NCBI RefSeq assembly: GCF_014699055.1
Contig: NZ_JACXAC010000001.1
Location: forward strand, 868,001-932,000
Direction: 5' to 3'
From: Hymenobacter armeniacus
GTDB taxonomy: Bacteria; Bacteroidota; Bacteroidia; Cytophagales; Hymenobacteraceae
DNA length: 64,000 nucleotides
Of this stretch, positions 35,215-44,929 are shown piece after piece; position 1 is the stretch's first letter; each line of letters opens with the position of its first letter. Below the pieces are notes generated by a model. That model did no database searches. It was not told where the DNA came from and worked only from the letters and a program-made list of their open reading frames with translations. A program made the translations under genes and the position numbers.

Positions 35215-37089
35215 TTATAAATCCTCGTTGAGGAACCAGTACGAGGGCATTCCGGCCGGTGCGGGACCGGTTACGGGCACGCGGTAAATTTCCACCTCGG
35301 TGTTGCGAAAAGCGGGCGCAAAATCGAAACGGGGCTGAAAATAGCCCCGCTTATCGGGGAAGGCGACTACGTAGGGATACGCCCGGCCGGGCACGGGGCG
35401 CCCATCGAGCTGCCAGGGCTGGCCGGGCAACTCCGACCGAAAATAGAGTCGCAAAAAGATGCTGTGCGTGGGCTCGGGCACCAGCACGGGGCCGTGCGGC
35501 TGCTGTGAGAGCCAGGCATAGGCCGCGTGGTAGTCGGCATTGTGCTGCTGCGGGATGCGGTTGTCGCGCCACAGGCTCACAAACTGGTAGCCCAACCAGG
35601 CCACGGCCACCAGCACCAGCGTGGGCCGGAAAGCCTTCCACTGGCGCACCCGGGGGTGCTGCAGCAGCCACTCCAGCACCATGGCCAGAATTACGAAGAA
35701 AAACAGGGCTTTGTAGAGCAGCGTGCGGCCCGGCGCAAACACGCGTTGGGCAATGAGCAGTACGTAGGGAACTGCGCAAAACCAGAACGCGGCGGGCGCC
35801 AGGCCCAACCACCAGGCGGCATGGGCGGCTGGCAACTGCCCTTTCCGGGCGCGTTGCAGCAGCAGCAGGGCAGTCACGCCGCCCACGAGGGTGAGCAGGG
35901 CTCCGGTCTTAATCTGACCCACCAGAAACCCTTCCGTTTCCCACAAATAAGCCGGCAGGCCCGCCACAAACTCGGCAAAGGGCCGCGGGGCCACGAAGCC
36001 GTTGCCGAAAAAGATGGCCGGCCCCGAAACAAACAGCACCGGCGAATAGAGCAGGAGGGTAGCGGCCACGGTTAGGCCTCCCGTAACCACTAGCCTCAGC
36101 AGGTTAATCTGGGATTTTTGGCGCAGAAAGCTCAGGCCAAGCCAGGAGTAGGCCGAGGCAATGACCACCGCGAAGGTGGGCACGGCATACGCCCCCGCTA
36201 CGCCGCTGAGTACCAGCAGCGCCCACGCGGCGCGGGGTGCCCGGGTTTTGCCGGCCAGCGCCAGCGTGACGAAAAACATGACCCCGGCGCAGCCCGTCAG
36301 CAGCCAGTAGCCCCGCCCCACGGACGAATGATACACGCTTAGCTTGGAGAGGCTGAAGAGCAGCACCGCCACCGCGGCCGGCCGAAATGCCAGCCGACGG
36401 TGCAGCAGGCCCACCAGCAGCAGCACCGTGACGGCCGTGGTAGTAAGCAGTACTGGCAGCCGCATGGTCCACCAAAAGCTTGGATTAACGTGGTAAAACG
36501 CCCAGCTCAGCACGTTGGAGAGCACGTGGTTGTTGGGCAAGGGGTAGTAGCAGGCCGTGACGAACAAGCCCTGACTAACAAAGAGGGTATACGATGCCGC
36601 GTCATCGTATTCGGGCGTCACGGAAGCCAGGCTGAGGTAGGCGCGCAGCCCCGTGAGAACAGCCAGCCCCCACGCAGCCCAGCGTTTCTGGCGTGGGCTC
36701 AACGATTGTATGGTGTGCCACAGCGAGCCAGCGGCGGCTAGCAGACTCAGCCACAGAGCGCGAAGCTCCTGGCGTCCGGCCGGCAGGGCGGCTAGTAAGG
36801 TGGCCGCCGCGCCGCACCCGGCCGCCAACGCAGCCAGTAACTGCCAGGTGTGCGTCAGCTCCTGAGCCGTGAAAGGCCGGGTACGCCAGGTGTAGAAAGG
36901 GAAGATGGCATCCAGCTGCCGCGCCTCCTGCCAGGTGGTGTGGTGCAGAATGAATGCTGCGTACCCGGCACATAAGCCCAGCAGCACGAGTCCGCAAAGC
37001 AGGAAAAAGGACCACGCGAACGGCGCGGGCTCAGCCTGCGGTGGGGTGGGTGAAAACGACTCGGTAGGAGTGAGCAAAGCGGGCGGCAT
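35215..37089 (-). CDS. PMT/GT39-like polytopic membrane glycosyltransferase (paralogue 2)
   Basis: 624 residues with about 12 membrane helices, in the dolichyl-phosphate-mannose mannosyltransferase-like clan. The first large outer loop holds TPEYDDAASYTLFVSQG, with an acidic pair where GT39/GT83 enzymes carry their catalytic Asp or Glu, then CYYPLPNNHVLSNVLSW. The ATG lies 1 base after the stop of the upstream paralogue, so the two are translationally coupled. The pair shares the PxPNNHVLxNxL motif. Acceptor and donor unknown; a polyprenyl-phosphate sugar donor is likely by family. Confidence 0.82.
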   Translation of the reverse strand: MPPALLTPTESFSPTPPQAEPAPFAWSFFLLCGLVLLGLCAGYAAFILHHTTWQEARQLDAIFPFYTWRTRPFTAQELTHTWQLLAALAAGCGAAATLLAALPAGRQELRALWLSLLAAAGSLWHTIQSLSPRQKRWAAWGLAVLTGLRAYLSLASVTPEYDDAASYTLFVSQGLFVTACYYPLPNNHVLSNVLSWAFYHVNPSFWWTMRLPVLLTTTAVTVLLLVGLLHRRLAFRPAAVAVLLFSLSKLSVYHSSVGRGYWLLTGCAGVMFFVTLALAGKTRAPRAAWALLVLSGVAGAYAVPTFAVVIASAYSWLGLSFLRQKSQINLLRLVVTGGLTVAATLLLYSPVLFVSGPAIFFGNGFVAPRPFAEFVAGLPAYLWETEGFLVGQIKTGALLTLVGGVTALLLLQRARKGQLPAAHAAWWLGLAPAAFWFCAVPYVLLIAQRVFAPGRTLLYKALFFFVILAMVLEWLLQHPRVRQWKAFRPTLVLVAVAWLGYQFVSLWRDNRIPQQHNADYHAAYAWLSQQPHGPVLVPEPTHSIFLRLYFRSELPGQPWQLDGRPVPGRAYPYVVAFPDKRGYFQPRFDFAPAFRNTEVEIYRVPVTGPAPAGMPSYWFLNEDL

Positions 37090-37090
37090 G

Positions 37091-38875
37091 TTAGTTGGGG
37101 AGGTGCGCGCGCACGGGGCGCGGAACTTGAATTGCAGCTGGCAGGCGATAAATAATGACCATCTCGTCTGCGTATCCAGGCTGCAATGGCAGGTTGCTGG
37201 CCCACGCGGGCCGGGTGGCCGCCTGCTCTTTGCCCCACACCACGTAGCGCACGGGGCCGGTGGGCGCATACTGCAGGGGCAGGGGGCGGTGGGCTAGCAA
37301 GCTCAGGTGGTAGAACAACAGGCCGTGATAAGACGCACCCACAAATACCGGCCCGGCCGGCTGATGACTGAGCCAGTTGTACGCCCGCGTGACTTTTTGC
37401 GTCTGGGTCCGGCTGCGGAGCAATACCGGCACTTGGGACCTGATTGCCGCAAACTTCACCACAAAAATCCCAAGCAGCAACCCACCAACCACCGGCCTGA
37501 GCCCGCGAGGCGACTGGTGCCGCCAGGCCCAATCGGCGGCCAGGGCCAGCAGCACGTACAGAAAGTAAGTGGTGAACAGCAAGACGCGGGCCGGGATGTA
37601 AAACTGCCTGGCCAGCATGACGGGTGCAGGCAGCACGAGCAAGGCCCAGCACAGACCCGCCAGCCAACGGGTGTCGGGCCCGACGCCGGGCCGGGCCAGG
37701 AGTGCAGGCGTACCCACTGCCACTGCCGCCCACAACAGCAACGCGCCGCGGGGTGGCCCGTACAGCAGCCCCGCCGTCTCATACAGGTAGGCCTTGCCGG
37801 AAGCTAGGAAGTCCGCCAGTGAGTGCGCCTCCAGGTAGCGGTTTGCCAACAACCGCTGCCAACCCGAAATGCAGCCCACCGGGTAGTAGAGCAGCGCCGT
37901 GAGCAGGCCAATGGCCGCGAGTGCTGCAACGGTCTGCGCAAGCAAGGTCTGGCGCGAAGCACCGGAACGCGCGCCTGCTACCAGCAACCCGGCCGCCAGC
38001 GCCAGCAGCGGCACGGCAAACGTGGGCACGGCGTATAAGCCAGCGGTGCAGCTCAGTATAAATGTTGCCCAAGCCAGCCGCCGGCAAGGGCGATGAGTGA
38101 CCAGGCAGAACACCGCAAAAAATGCCGCCAGCAGGCCGGTGAGCTGCAGAAAATAGCCCCGCCCCGACGCCGCATAGGTGAGGCTGACGGTGCTGAGCCC
38201 AAACAGAGCCGTGGCCAGCGTGGCCACCCGAAACCCGCGAAAATGCGTGAGCAGCAGGTAGCCCAGGCCCATGCCCGCCGTAGCGGCGAGCAACGAAGGC
38301 AGCCGCATAATGAGCCGCACTTGGCCCGGCAGCAGCAGCTTCAGCGGCCAGCACAGCAGGTTGTACAGCACGTGGTTGTTGGGGATGGGGTAGAAGCTGG
38401 TGATGGCCACAGGCCCTTGGTGCACAAAGGCATCGTAGGAAACCAACTCGTCGGGGCTCAGCGAGTCGGTCAGCAGCCAGCCCAGCTGCAGGGCCAGCAA
38501 GCTCACCAGCACCGCTGCGCCCAGTGCCCTTTCACGCTTCGTCAGTCTAACCAGAGTGCGTTTCAACACGAGTCGCACCTGAGCCATTTCCTGGCCCAAA
38601 AGGCGAAACTCTTCCCGAAACGCATCCATCCGAAGCAAGGCCACGCTGACTAGCGCGCTACCGCCTGCCACGGCCCAGATACCTCCTCGGAGCAATGCCA
38701 GTTCACCTTGCGCAGCCGGCAGGGCAAGGAACTGAGGCCCATCGGGGTAATACTCAAAATAGGCGACTTGCCCGAGATGCGCCACTGCCGCCTGTGCGCC
38801 AAAGCTAAATACCAGCGCCAGCAGGACACTTACGCCCAAGGCTCCCAGCGCGGCCACCAGCAGAATCAGGCGCAT
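37091..38875 (-). CDS. PMT/GT39-like polytopic membrane glycosyltransferase (paralogue 1)
   Basis: 594 residues, about 12 membrane helices. Loop 1 motif LSPDELVSYDAFVHQG followed by SFYPIPNNHVLYNLLCW matches its downstream paralogue, and LTYAASGRGYFLQLTGLL and AGLYAVPTFAVPLLAL are shared as well. It begins 12 bases after maf and ends one base before the next start, as the fourth gene of a pdxH - DUF1015 - maf - GT - GT run. Likely transfers a sugar from a lipid-linked donor on the outer face of the inner membrane; target unknown. Confidence 0.82.
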   Translation of the reverse strand: MRLILLVAALGALGVSVLLALVFSFGAQAAVAHLGQVAYFEYYPDGPQFLALPAAQGELALLRGGIWAVAGGSALVSVALLRMDAFREEFRLLGQEMAQVRLVLKRTLVRLTKRERALGAAVLVSLLALQLGWLLTDSLSPDELVSYDAFVHQGPVAITSFYPIPNNHVLYNLLCWPLKLLLPGQVRLIMRLPSLLAATAGMGLGYLLLTHFRGFRVATLATALFGLSTVSLTYAASGRGYFLQLTGLLAAFFAVFCLVTHRPCRRLAWATFILSCTAGLYAVPTFAVPLLALAAGLLVAGARSGASRQTLLAQTVAALAAIGLLTALLYYPVGCISGWQRLLANRYLEAHSLADFLASGKAYLYETAGLLYGPPRGALLLWAAVAVGTPALLARPGVGPDTRWLAGLCWALLVLPAPVMLARQFYIPARVLLFTTYFLYVLLALAADWAWRHQSPRGLRPVVGGLLLGIFVVKFAAIRSQVPVLLRSRTQTQKVTRAYNWLSHQPAGPVFVGASYHGLLFYHLSLLAHRPLPLQYAPTGPVRYVVWGKEQAATRPAWASNLPLQPGYADEMVIIYRLPAAIQVPRPVRAHLPN

Positions 38876-38887
38876 GCGGCGGCAGGA

Positions 38888-39481
38888 TTAATGGTGGGCG
38901 GGCTGCAGCGTGGGCAGTGCGCCCAGCGCTTGCAGCTCCGCCCACACGCGGTGCACGGGCAGGCCCATCACGTTGAAATACGAGCCCTCGAGGCGCGTCA
39001 CGCCCACCATGCCTATCCAGTCTTGCGCGCCGTAGGCCCCGGCTTTGTCGAAGGGCCGGGCAGTGGCGATGTAGTGGGCAATTTCGGCCGGGCTCAGCGG
39101 GCGAAAGTGCACCGTGGTCTGGTCCGAAAACACGGTTTCGCGGCCGTCGCCGCAGCGCAGGCACACGCCCGTGAACACGTCGTGGGCGCGCCCCTGCAGC
39201 CGGGTGAGCATGGCTGTGGCCTCGGCTACGTCGGCGGGCTTGTTCAGCACGTCGTCATCGAGGCACACAATGGTATCGGCGGTGAGCACCACTTCGTCGG
39301 GCGCCAGGCCGGCCACATAGGCCGAGGCTTTGCGGGCGGCCAGGTATTCGGCCACTTGGGCGCGCCGAAGGTGCGGCGGGAAGTCCTCGTCTACGTCCAC
39401 CAGCCGCACTGCGTAGGGCAGGCCCAGGTCGGTGAGGAGTTGGCGGCGGCGGGGCGAGTTGGACGCTAGTATCAGTTTCAC
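38888..39481 (-). CDS. maf: Maf-family nucleoside triphosphate pyrophosphatase
   Basis: House-cleaning enzyme that hydrolyses dTTP/UTP or modified pyrimidine nucleotides. Signature ASNSPRRRQLL at the N-terminus, TADTIV in the middle and DKAGAYGAQDWIG near the end; Gln in the last motif fits the dTTP/UTP (YhdE-like) subgroup. 197 residues. Start is GTG, overlapping the stop of the DUF1015 gene by four bases (GTGA), so coupling is likely. Confidence 0.94.
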   Translation of the reverse strand: MKLILASNSPRRRQLLTDLGLPYAVRLVDVDEDFPPHLRRAQVAEYLAARKASAYVAGLAPDEVVLTADTIVCLDDDVLNKPADVAEATAMLTRLQGRAHDVFTGVCLRCGDGRETVFSDQTTVHFRPLSPAEIAHYIATARPFDKAGAYGAQDWIGMVGVTRLEGSYFNVMGLPVHRVWAELQALGALPTLQPAHH

Positions 39482-40830
39482 GAAGGCAGGAGCGGGATGT
39501 GGAAGTAGTCGGTAAACTCGTTGCCGGCTTCGTCGTCGGCGATGCTGCTGAACAGGAAGCCGCCGAGGGTTTTGGGGTAAAAAAACGTCGATTTAGGCGG
39601 CATCACGGCGCCGGAGTGGCATACGGCTTCCACCTCGGCCATGCTCACCTCGTTCACAATGAACGCCGCCTGGGCTTCGCCGCGGTCCACGCGCTGCAGG
39701 CACTCGGCAAAGCTGCGCACGTAGGCCACGCCCGGCCACGCCCGCTGGGCATCGGCCCCCACAATGCCCAACACCCGCTCGAAAACAAAATAATGAAGCA
39801 CCGTCAAGTCGAGGGCTTTCACCTCGTCGGTGGTCGGCCAGCTCAGCTGGGCGTGGGCCTCGGGCTTCAGGCGGAGCTTGTAGGCCTGCCCGCCGGTGTA
39901 GAGCCCAAAGGCCCATGGCTTGCCGGCGATGATTTCGGGCAGGTCGTTGGCGTCTTCTTTGGGCGTCACCACGAAGAACTGCTCCAGCTGGGGCAGCAGG
40001 GCTGCCATGCGTTGGCCCGTGGGCACTTCCAGCAGCAGCCGGTGCGTGGGCAGAATGCGCAGGTCATCGGCCGCCGCGTTGGTGAGGTACATCAGGTGGT
40101 AGTTCCAGGGCTCGCGGCCGGTGGCTTCGCCGCCCGCGGCCAGCTCGCGGGCCTGCCGATAGGCCAGGGAACCCTCGTAGCGGTGGTGCCCATCGGCCAG
40201 AATGACTTGCCGGCTGGCCAGCACCTGCTGAAAGCGCCGGATGATGGCTGCGTCCTGAATCACGGCCAGCACGTCGCGCGCGCCCTGGTAGTCTTCTTCG
40301 GTTTCGTAGAGCGGCGAGCGCATGGCTTCGTCCAGGTAACTTTCCAGTTCGAAGTCGTCGTCGCGGTACAGGCCGTGCGTGGCGCTGGTTTGAAACTCGG
40401 TGCGGGCCAGCAGCTCGGCCCGGTCGTTCACCGAGGCCGGCAGCGTGTTCTCGTGCCGCAGCACCACGCCCTCGTCCCAGTCGTAAGCCCGAATGTGGCA
40501 CATGAAGCCTTTGCGGCAATACTCCCGCGTGCTGCCCGGCAGCCGGAAATATTGATAGTAGGCATAAATACCCGGCAGCTGGTCTTGCCGCAGCACGCCC
40601 GTGGTTTTCCATTCCTGCAGGCGCTGCGCCGCGGCGGCGGCGGCATCGTCGCCGCGCGGCACCGAGAGGTGAATCGAGTTCAGCGGGTTGCGGTACAAGG
40701 CCTCGCGCTGCTTTGGCGACACCACGTCGAACAGCGGCGAAACAAAGTCATCGATGTGGGCGCTCAGCGTTGGGTTGTAGCGCCAGCCGCGCAGGGGTTG
40801 AATTTCGGCCAAGGGGATGCAGTGAGGCAT
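39478..40830 (-). CDS. DUF1015-family protein
   Basis: About 450 residues, cytoplasmic, member of the DUF1015 (COG4198) group of uncertain function, sometimes linked to HPr-kinase-like folds. Family blocks: EIQPLRGWRYNP at the start, NPLNSIHLSVPRG, GIYAYYQYFRLPG, the conserved ILADGHHRYEGSLAYRQ and a C-terminal CHSGAVMPPKSTFFYPKT. I take the ATG of MPHCIPLAEIQPLRGWRY; an ATG 16 codons earlier (base 40878) would put the start 12 bases from pdxH and is also plausible. ADGHHR is the presumed active or metal site. Confidence 0.9.
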   Translation of the reverse strand: MPHCIPLAEIQPLRGWRYNPTLSAHIDDFVSPLFDVVSPKQREALYRNPLNSIHLSVPRGDDAAAAAAQRLQEWKTTGVLRQDQLPGIYAYYQYFRLPGSTREYCRKGFMCHIRAYDWDEGVVLRHENTLPASVNDRAELLARTEFQTSATHGLYRDDDFELESYLDEAMRSPLYETEEDYQGARDVLAVIQDAAIIRRFQQVLASRQVILADGHHRYEGSLAYRQARELAAGGEATGREPWNYHLMYLTNAAADDLRILPTHRLLLEVPTGQRMAALLPQLEQFFVVTPKEDANDLPEIIAGKPWAFGLYTGGQAYKLRLKPEAHAQLSWPTTDEVKALDLTVLHYFVFERVLGIVGADAQRAWPGVAYVRSFAECLQRVDRGEAQAAFIVNEVSMAEVEAVCHSGAVMPPKSTFFYPKTLGGFLFSSIADDEAGNEFTDYFHIPLLPS

Positions 40831-40890
40831 GAAAAAGAAGGTGGAGGACAGGTGCGGGGCAAAGTCCTCAAGTTCCATTGGCTGCTTGAT

Positions 40891-41541
40891 TTACGGGGCC
40901 AAGCGGCTGCGCTGCCAGCTGCCACCGGCCAGCTCGTACACGATGCGGTCGTGCAGACGGCTCGGGCGGCCTTGCCAGAACTCGATGCGCTGGGGGCGCA
41001 GAATGTAGCCGCCCCAGTGCGGGGGGCGCGGCAGCGGGTCCTGGTCATGAAACCGGTCGGCCACCTCGGCTTCGCGAGCTTCCAGCTCTTCGCGGCTGCC
41101 AATGAACTGGCTTTGGGGCGACGCCCAGGCGCCCACCTGGCTGCTGCGCGGGCGGCTCTGAAAATATTCGGTCGACAGCGCCTCGGGCGCCTTTTCGATG
41201 CGGCCTTCCACGCGCACCTGTCGCTCCAACCCGGGCCAGAAAAAGTTGATGGCCGCCAGAGGATGGGTTTCCAACTCCTGGCCCTTGCGCGAGTCGTAAT
41301 TGGTGTAAAACAAAAAGCCGGCGTTATCGGGCAGACCTTTCAGCAGCACCACCCGCGAGGAGGGCTGTCCGGTGGCCCCCACGGTGCTTAGCGTCAGCGC
41401 CGTGGGCTCGTCTACCTGCGCCGCCAGGGCCTCGTCGAGCCACACCCGAAATTGGGCCACCGCATCGGGCAGCACATCGGCTTCGGACAAGGTGCGTTGC
41501 GCGTAGGTTTTGCGCAGGTCTGCTAACTGTGGGTCAATCAT
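40891..41541 (-). CDS. pdxH: Pyridoxamine 5'-phosphate oxidase
   Basis: FMN enzyme that oxidises pyridoxine/pyridoxamine phosphate to pyridoxal phosphate. Matches: SRVVLLKGLPDNAGFLFYTN, NFFWPGLERQVRVEGRIEKA, FQSRPRSSQVGAWASPQS and the C-terminal substrate site PPHWGGYILRP with FWQGRPSRLHDR. 216 residues is usual. First gene of a five-gene minus-strand run. Confidence 0.96.
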   Translation of the reverse strand: MIDPQLADLRKTYAQRTLSEADVLPDAVAQFRVWLDEALAAQVDEPTALTLSTVGATGQPSSRVVLLKGLPDNAGFLFYTNYDSRKGQELETHPLAAINFFWPGLERQVRVEGRIEKAPEALSTEYFQSRPRSSQVGAWASPQSQFIGSREELEAREAEVADRFHDQDPLPRPPHWGGYILRPQRIEFWQGRPSRLHDRIVYELAGGSWQRSRLAP

Positions 41542-41784
41542 GGCGTTTTCTATGCTAAGCCGTTCCGGATTGGACAGCTGCCGTGGGCGTTACGTACAAG
41601 CCAAAAAGGAACATTTTTGGCCAGGCTTCAGTCTTACCTTACCCACGTGGCCGGAGCAAGGCGGTGCAAGTTACGACCGACTCCAAAGGCTGGCGCGCCG
41701 CCGCGCCGCTTTCGGCCTCATCGCCCTTGGCGGTACAATGAGCCAGCAGTGGCCCGCAACTCCACCTTCTCTTCCGAACTAAAT

Positions 41785-42342
41785 ATGCGTCCCGGTACCC
41801 TCCTCATCTCTCAGCCCTTTCTGGGCGACCCCAACTTTGAGCGCAGCGTGGTGCTGCTCTGCCGCGACGAGCCCGCAGAAGGCACGTTCGGCCTTGTCCT
41901 CAACCGCCAGACCAACCTGACCCTGGGCGATGTGCTCGACCTGCCTGCGGAAGTGGCCGCGGCCGCGGGCGCCTTGCCCATCTACGTGGGCGGCCCCGTC
42001 GAGCCCAATACGCTGCACTACCTGCACCGGCGCGCCGACCTGCCCGGGGCCGTGGACCTGGGGCAGGACGTGTACTGGAGCGGCGACTTTGAGCTGCTGC
42101 TGGGCCTGCTGGGCAGCGGCGTGGTATCCGGCGACGAGGTGCGCCTGTTCGCGGGGTATTCGGGCTGGTCGGCGGGCCAGTTGGCCGCCGAAATGCAGGG
42201 CGATAGTTGGATACGGCACCCCGCAAGCGCCGGGAAAGTGTTTACTTTGGCATCTGATGCCTTTTGGCGAGACATTTTGCGGGAAAAAGGCGGCCGCTAC
42301 AAGGTGCTGTCCAACTATCCCGTCGACCCTCGCCTGAACTAA
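41785..42342 (+). CDS. YqgE/AlgH-family protein (DUF179)
   Basis: 185 residues. The family opening PGTLLISQPFLGDPNFERSV is intact, followed by GTFGLVLNRQTNLTLGDVL, IYVGGPVEPNTLHYLHR, LFAGYSGWSAGQLAAEM and a final FWRDILREKGG. Start is the ATG immediately before this block; the frame extends upstream without homology. Function of the family is unsettled. The DUF349 gene follows after 91 bases on the same strand. Confidence 0.93.
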   Translation: MRPGTLLISQPFLGDPNFERSVVLLCRDEPAEGTFGLVLNRQTNLTLGDVLDLPAEVAAAAGALPIYVGGPVEPNTLHYLHRRADLPGAVDLGQDVYWSGDFELLLGLLGSGVVSGDEVRLFAGYSGWSAGQLAAEMQGDSWIRHPASAGKVFTLASDAFWRDILREKGGRYKVLSNYPVDPRLN

Positions 42343-42433
42343 TGGGTTGCTGAGGCCCTAAATTTGTTTTATTCCACTCTTTTTTTGCGCGCTGCTCTGG
42401 CCTCCACGGTGAGGCTGGCTTTTACGAAGTTCT

Positions 42434-44902
42434 ATGGCTGCTGAAGAAAACCCCACTGCCCCGCAAGCCGGCGGCGCCGATGCGTCGGCGGAAGACCGGA
42501 TGACCATTTTGCAACGCCGCCTGGCCGAGATTCAGGGCCGCGCTGCCGGTACGGAAACCCCCGCATCTGGCGCGAGCCAGACCGAGCTTCCCGCGCAGGG
42601 CTCGCCCGCCCTGCCCGAGAGCGAGCCCGCCGGTGCCGGCACCGCCGAACCCGCGCCTGATGCGCCGGCGGCCCCCGCGCCTGCTAGTGCCCCGGCCCCC
42701 GGTACCCCCGAAGCCGCTGCCGCCGCCGAAACCGCCGCCCACGTGCCCGATTCGGTGACGACGGATGGCCACGACATGTCGGCCCCGCAGGCACGTGCCG
42801 TAGCCCACTACGGTGCCGAAATGGCCGTGCCGGCGGAAGAGCCAGCCGTCACGCCTTCGCCCGAAGCGCTGCCTGCCCAGGAGCAGATTGCCAGCGCCAA
42901 GCCGGCGCCCATAGCCGACCCCGAAACCAGCCTCAGCGGCACCGGTGACGCGGCGACGGTAGAAGACACTGCCCCGGCGCCCACCGTGGCCCTGCACGCA
43001 GCCGAAGACTTGGAAAACGCTTCCGAGGGCGTGGCACATCTCCCGACGTCGGAAGAAACCCCGTTGAACGCTGCTCCGGCCGACGTGGCTGCCATCGACG
43101 CGGGCCAGGAGCCCACGGGCGAAGCCGGCAGCGCCGACAGTGCGGAGCCGGAAGCCACCGAACTGGCAGTGCCCGATTTCACTTCCCTCGACCTGCCGGC
43201 GCAGGCGGCTTATCTGGTTGACCTGATTCGGCGGCCCGATGCCCGCCGGCACCGCAAGCAGATTCAGGACCTCACGCGCCAGTACGAAGCTAATGTGGGC
43301 TTGGCCCGCAGTGCCGCCCGTCAGAAGTTTGCCGAAGGTGGCGAAGGCGCCGAAGCTTTCGCCTTCCAGCAGCCCGAAGGCCACCAGGAGCTAAATAAGG
43401 CCTTGCAGGAATTCCGCGAAAACCGCGCGAAAGACGCTAAAGCTGAAGACGCCAGCCGCGCCGACAACCTCATCAAGAAGCGCCAGCTGCTCGACCAGCT
43501 GCGCGGCTTGGTAGAAGCGGCCGAAACCAAGGACAGCTCGGCCAAGCTGAAGGCCCTGCAGGCCGAGTGGAAGGCCACTGGTGCCGTGCCGCAGTCCGAC
43601 AGCCAGAGCATCTGGGACACCTACCACGGTTTGCTCGACATCTACTACAGCAAGCAGGGCCAGTTCCTGCAGATGAAGGACCTCGACCGCCGCCGTAATC
43701 TAGAGGCCAAAGAAGCCCTCATTAAGCGCGCCGAGGCCCTGGCCCAGGCGCCCGGCATCAACAAGGCGCTGGATGAGCTGACCAAACTGCACGAAGACTG
43801 GAAGAACATCGGCCCGGTGCCCAACGACCAGCGCGAGCCGTTGTGGCAGCGCTTCATTGCCGCCTCCGATGTGCTCCACCAGCGCCGCAAGGAGTTTGTG
43901 GACCAGCGCTCCACCCAGGAGAAAGCCAACTTGGTGGTGAAGCAAGCCCTGCTGGAGCGTGTGCTCCCTTTCGCCACCTTCGAAACCGACCGGGTGAACC
44001 TGTGGCGTTCGAAAACCGACGAGTTGCAGGAAATCAAAGCCGAGTGGGAGGCCGCCGGCCTCGTGCCGCGCGCCCAAGCCGATGCGTTGAACAAGCAGTA
44101 CTGGGCCGCCTACAAGGCGTTTTTCAACCGCAAAAACGAATTCTTTAAGTCGCTGGACAATGAGAAATCGGCCAACGTGAAAGCCAAGCAGGCGCTTATC
44201 GACCAGGCCGAAGAAGCCCAGAATAACCCCGACCACGACGCGGCCCGCCAGGTTATCATTCGGGTGCAGAAGGAGTGGAAGGAAGTGGGCCGCGTGCCCG
44301 ACAAGCTGGCCGACAAGCTCTGGCACCGCTTCCGCGCCGCCTGCGACGCCGTGTTTGAGCGTCCCAAGCAGGAAGCCCGCCAGCGGGAAGAGAAAGTGCA
44401 GCAGGCTTCGGTGGAGCAATCGGCCCATCTCGATAAGATTGCCGAGCAGGTGAATGCCCTCACGGCCGACAGCCCTGGTTCGCTGGAAGGATTCCGCGAA
44501 ATTCTGGCCGGCTGGGCTACTGAGTTTGACCCCACCGACGAGCAGCCCACTCGCGGCACCGCCGACCGCAGCGAGGAGCAACTGCTCAGCCTGCTGGGCA
44601 AGTACCTCGACCACGTGCCCGGCCTGAGCTACGACGACCGCACCAACCTGTTGTTCCAAACCGAAGTGGCCCGCCTCAAAGCCCGTCCGCACGCGCAGCA
44701 GCAGCTCACCCGTAAGGAAATGGCCCTGCGCAAGGAAATCAACGAGCTGGAAAACGATGCGGCCACCCTGCAAACCAACCTCGATTTCTTCGCTCGCTCG
44801 AAAAATGCGAACCAGCTCCGCGAGGAGTACCAGGGCCGCATCGCCGAAGGCCAGAAGCGCATCGAGGCCCTCAAAAAGCAACTGAAAATGATTCGCAGCT
44901 AA
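42434..44902 (+). CDS. DUF349-repeat protein with long acidic/Ala-Pro-rich N-terminus
   Basis: 822 residues. The first ~250 are low complexity, rich in Ala, Pro, Glu and Thr, presumably disordered. At least four DUF349 units follow, recognisable by W-x(2-3)-G-x-VP: AEWKATGAVP (~378), EDWKNIGPVP (~454), AEWEAAGLVP (~535), KEWKEVGRVP (~610). A coiled-coil C-terminus closes the protein. No signal peptide, so cytoplasmic. DUF349 proteins have no settled biochemical role; an RNA or ribosome link has been suggested in other phyla but cannot be shown here. Confidence 0.9.
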   Translation: MAAEENPTAPQAGGADASAEDRMTILQRRLAEIQGRAAGTETPASGASQTELPAQGSPALPESEPAGAGTAEPAPDAPAAPAPASAPAPGTPEAAAAAETAAHVPDSVTTDGHDMSAPQARAVAHYGAEMAVPAEEPAVTPSPEALPAQEQIASAKPAPIADPETSLSGTGDAATVEDTAPAPTVALHAAEDLENASEGVAHLPTSEETPLNAAPADVAAIDAGQEPTGEAGSADSAEPEATELAVPDFTSLDLPAQAAYLVDLIRRPDARRHRKQIQDLTRQYEANVGLARSAARQKFAEGGEGAEAFAFQQPEGHQELNKALQEFRENRAKDAKAEDASRADNLIKKRQLLDQLRGLVEAAETKDSSAKLKALQAEWKATGAVPQSDSQSIWDTYHGLLDIYYSKQGQFLQMKDLDRRRNLEAKEALIKRAEALAQAPGINKALDELTKLHEDWKNIGPVPNDQREPLWQRFIAASDVLHQRRKEFVDQRSTQEKANLVVKQALLERVLPFATFETDRVNLWRSKTDELQEIKAEWEAAGLVPRAQADALNKQYWAAYKAFFNRKNEFFKSLDNEKSANVKAKQALIDQAEEAQNNPDHDAARQVIIRVQKEWKEVGRVPDKLADKLWHRFRAACDAVFERPKQEARQREEKVQQASVEQSAHLDKIAEQVNALTADSPGSLEGFREILAGWATEFDPTDEQPTRGTADRSEEQLLSLLGKYLDHVPGLSYDDRTNLLFQTEVARLKARPHAQQQLTRKEMALRKEINELENDAATLQTNLDFFARSKNANQLREEYQGRIAEGQKRIEALKKQLKMIRS

Positions 44903-44929
44903 GGCGCGTATCACACCCCAGAAAATCAG

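Noticed and set aside
39499-41391. 630-codon plus-strand open frame opposite DUF1015 and pdxH
   Set aside because: Antisense shadow: composition is dominated by Gly, His, Val and Arg, and the minus strand carries two clear conserved genes.
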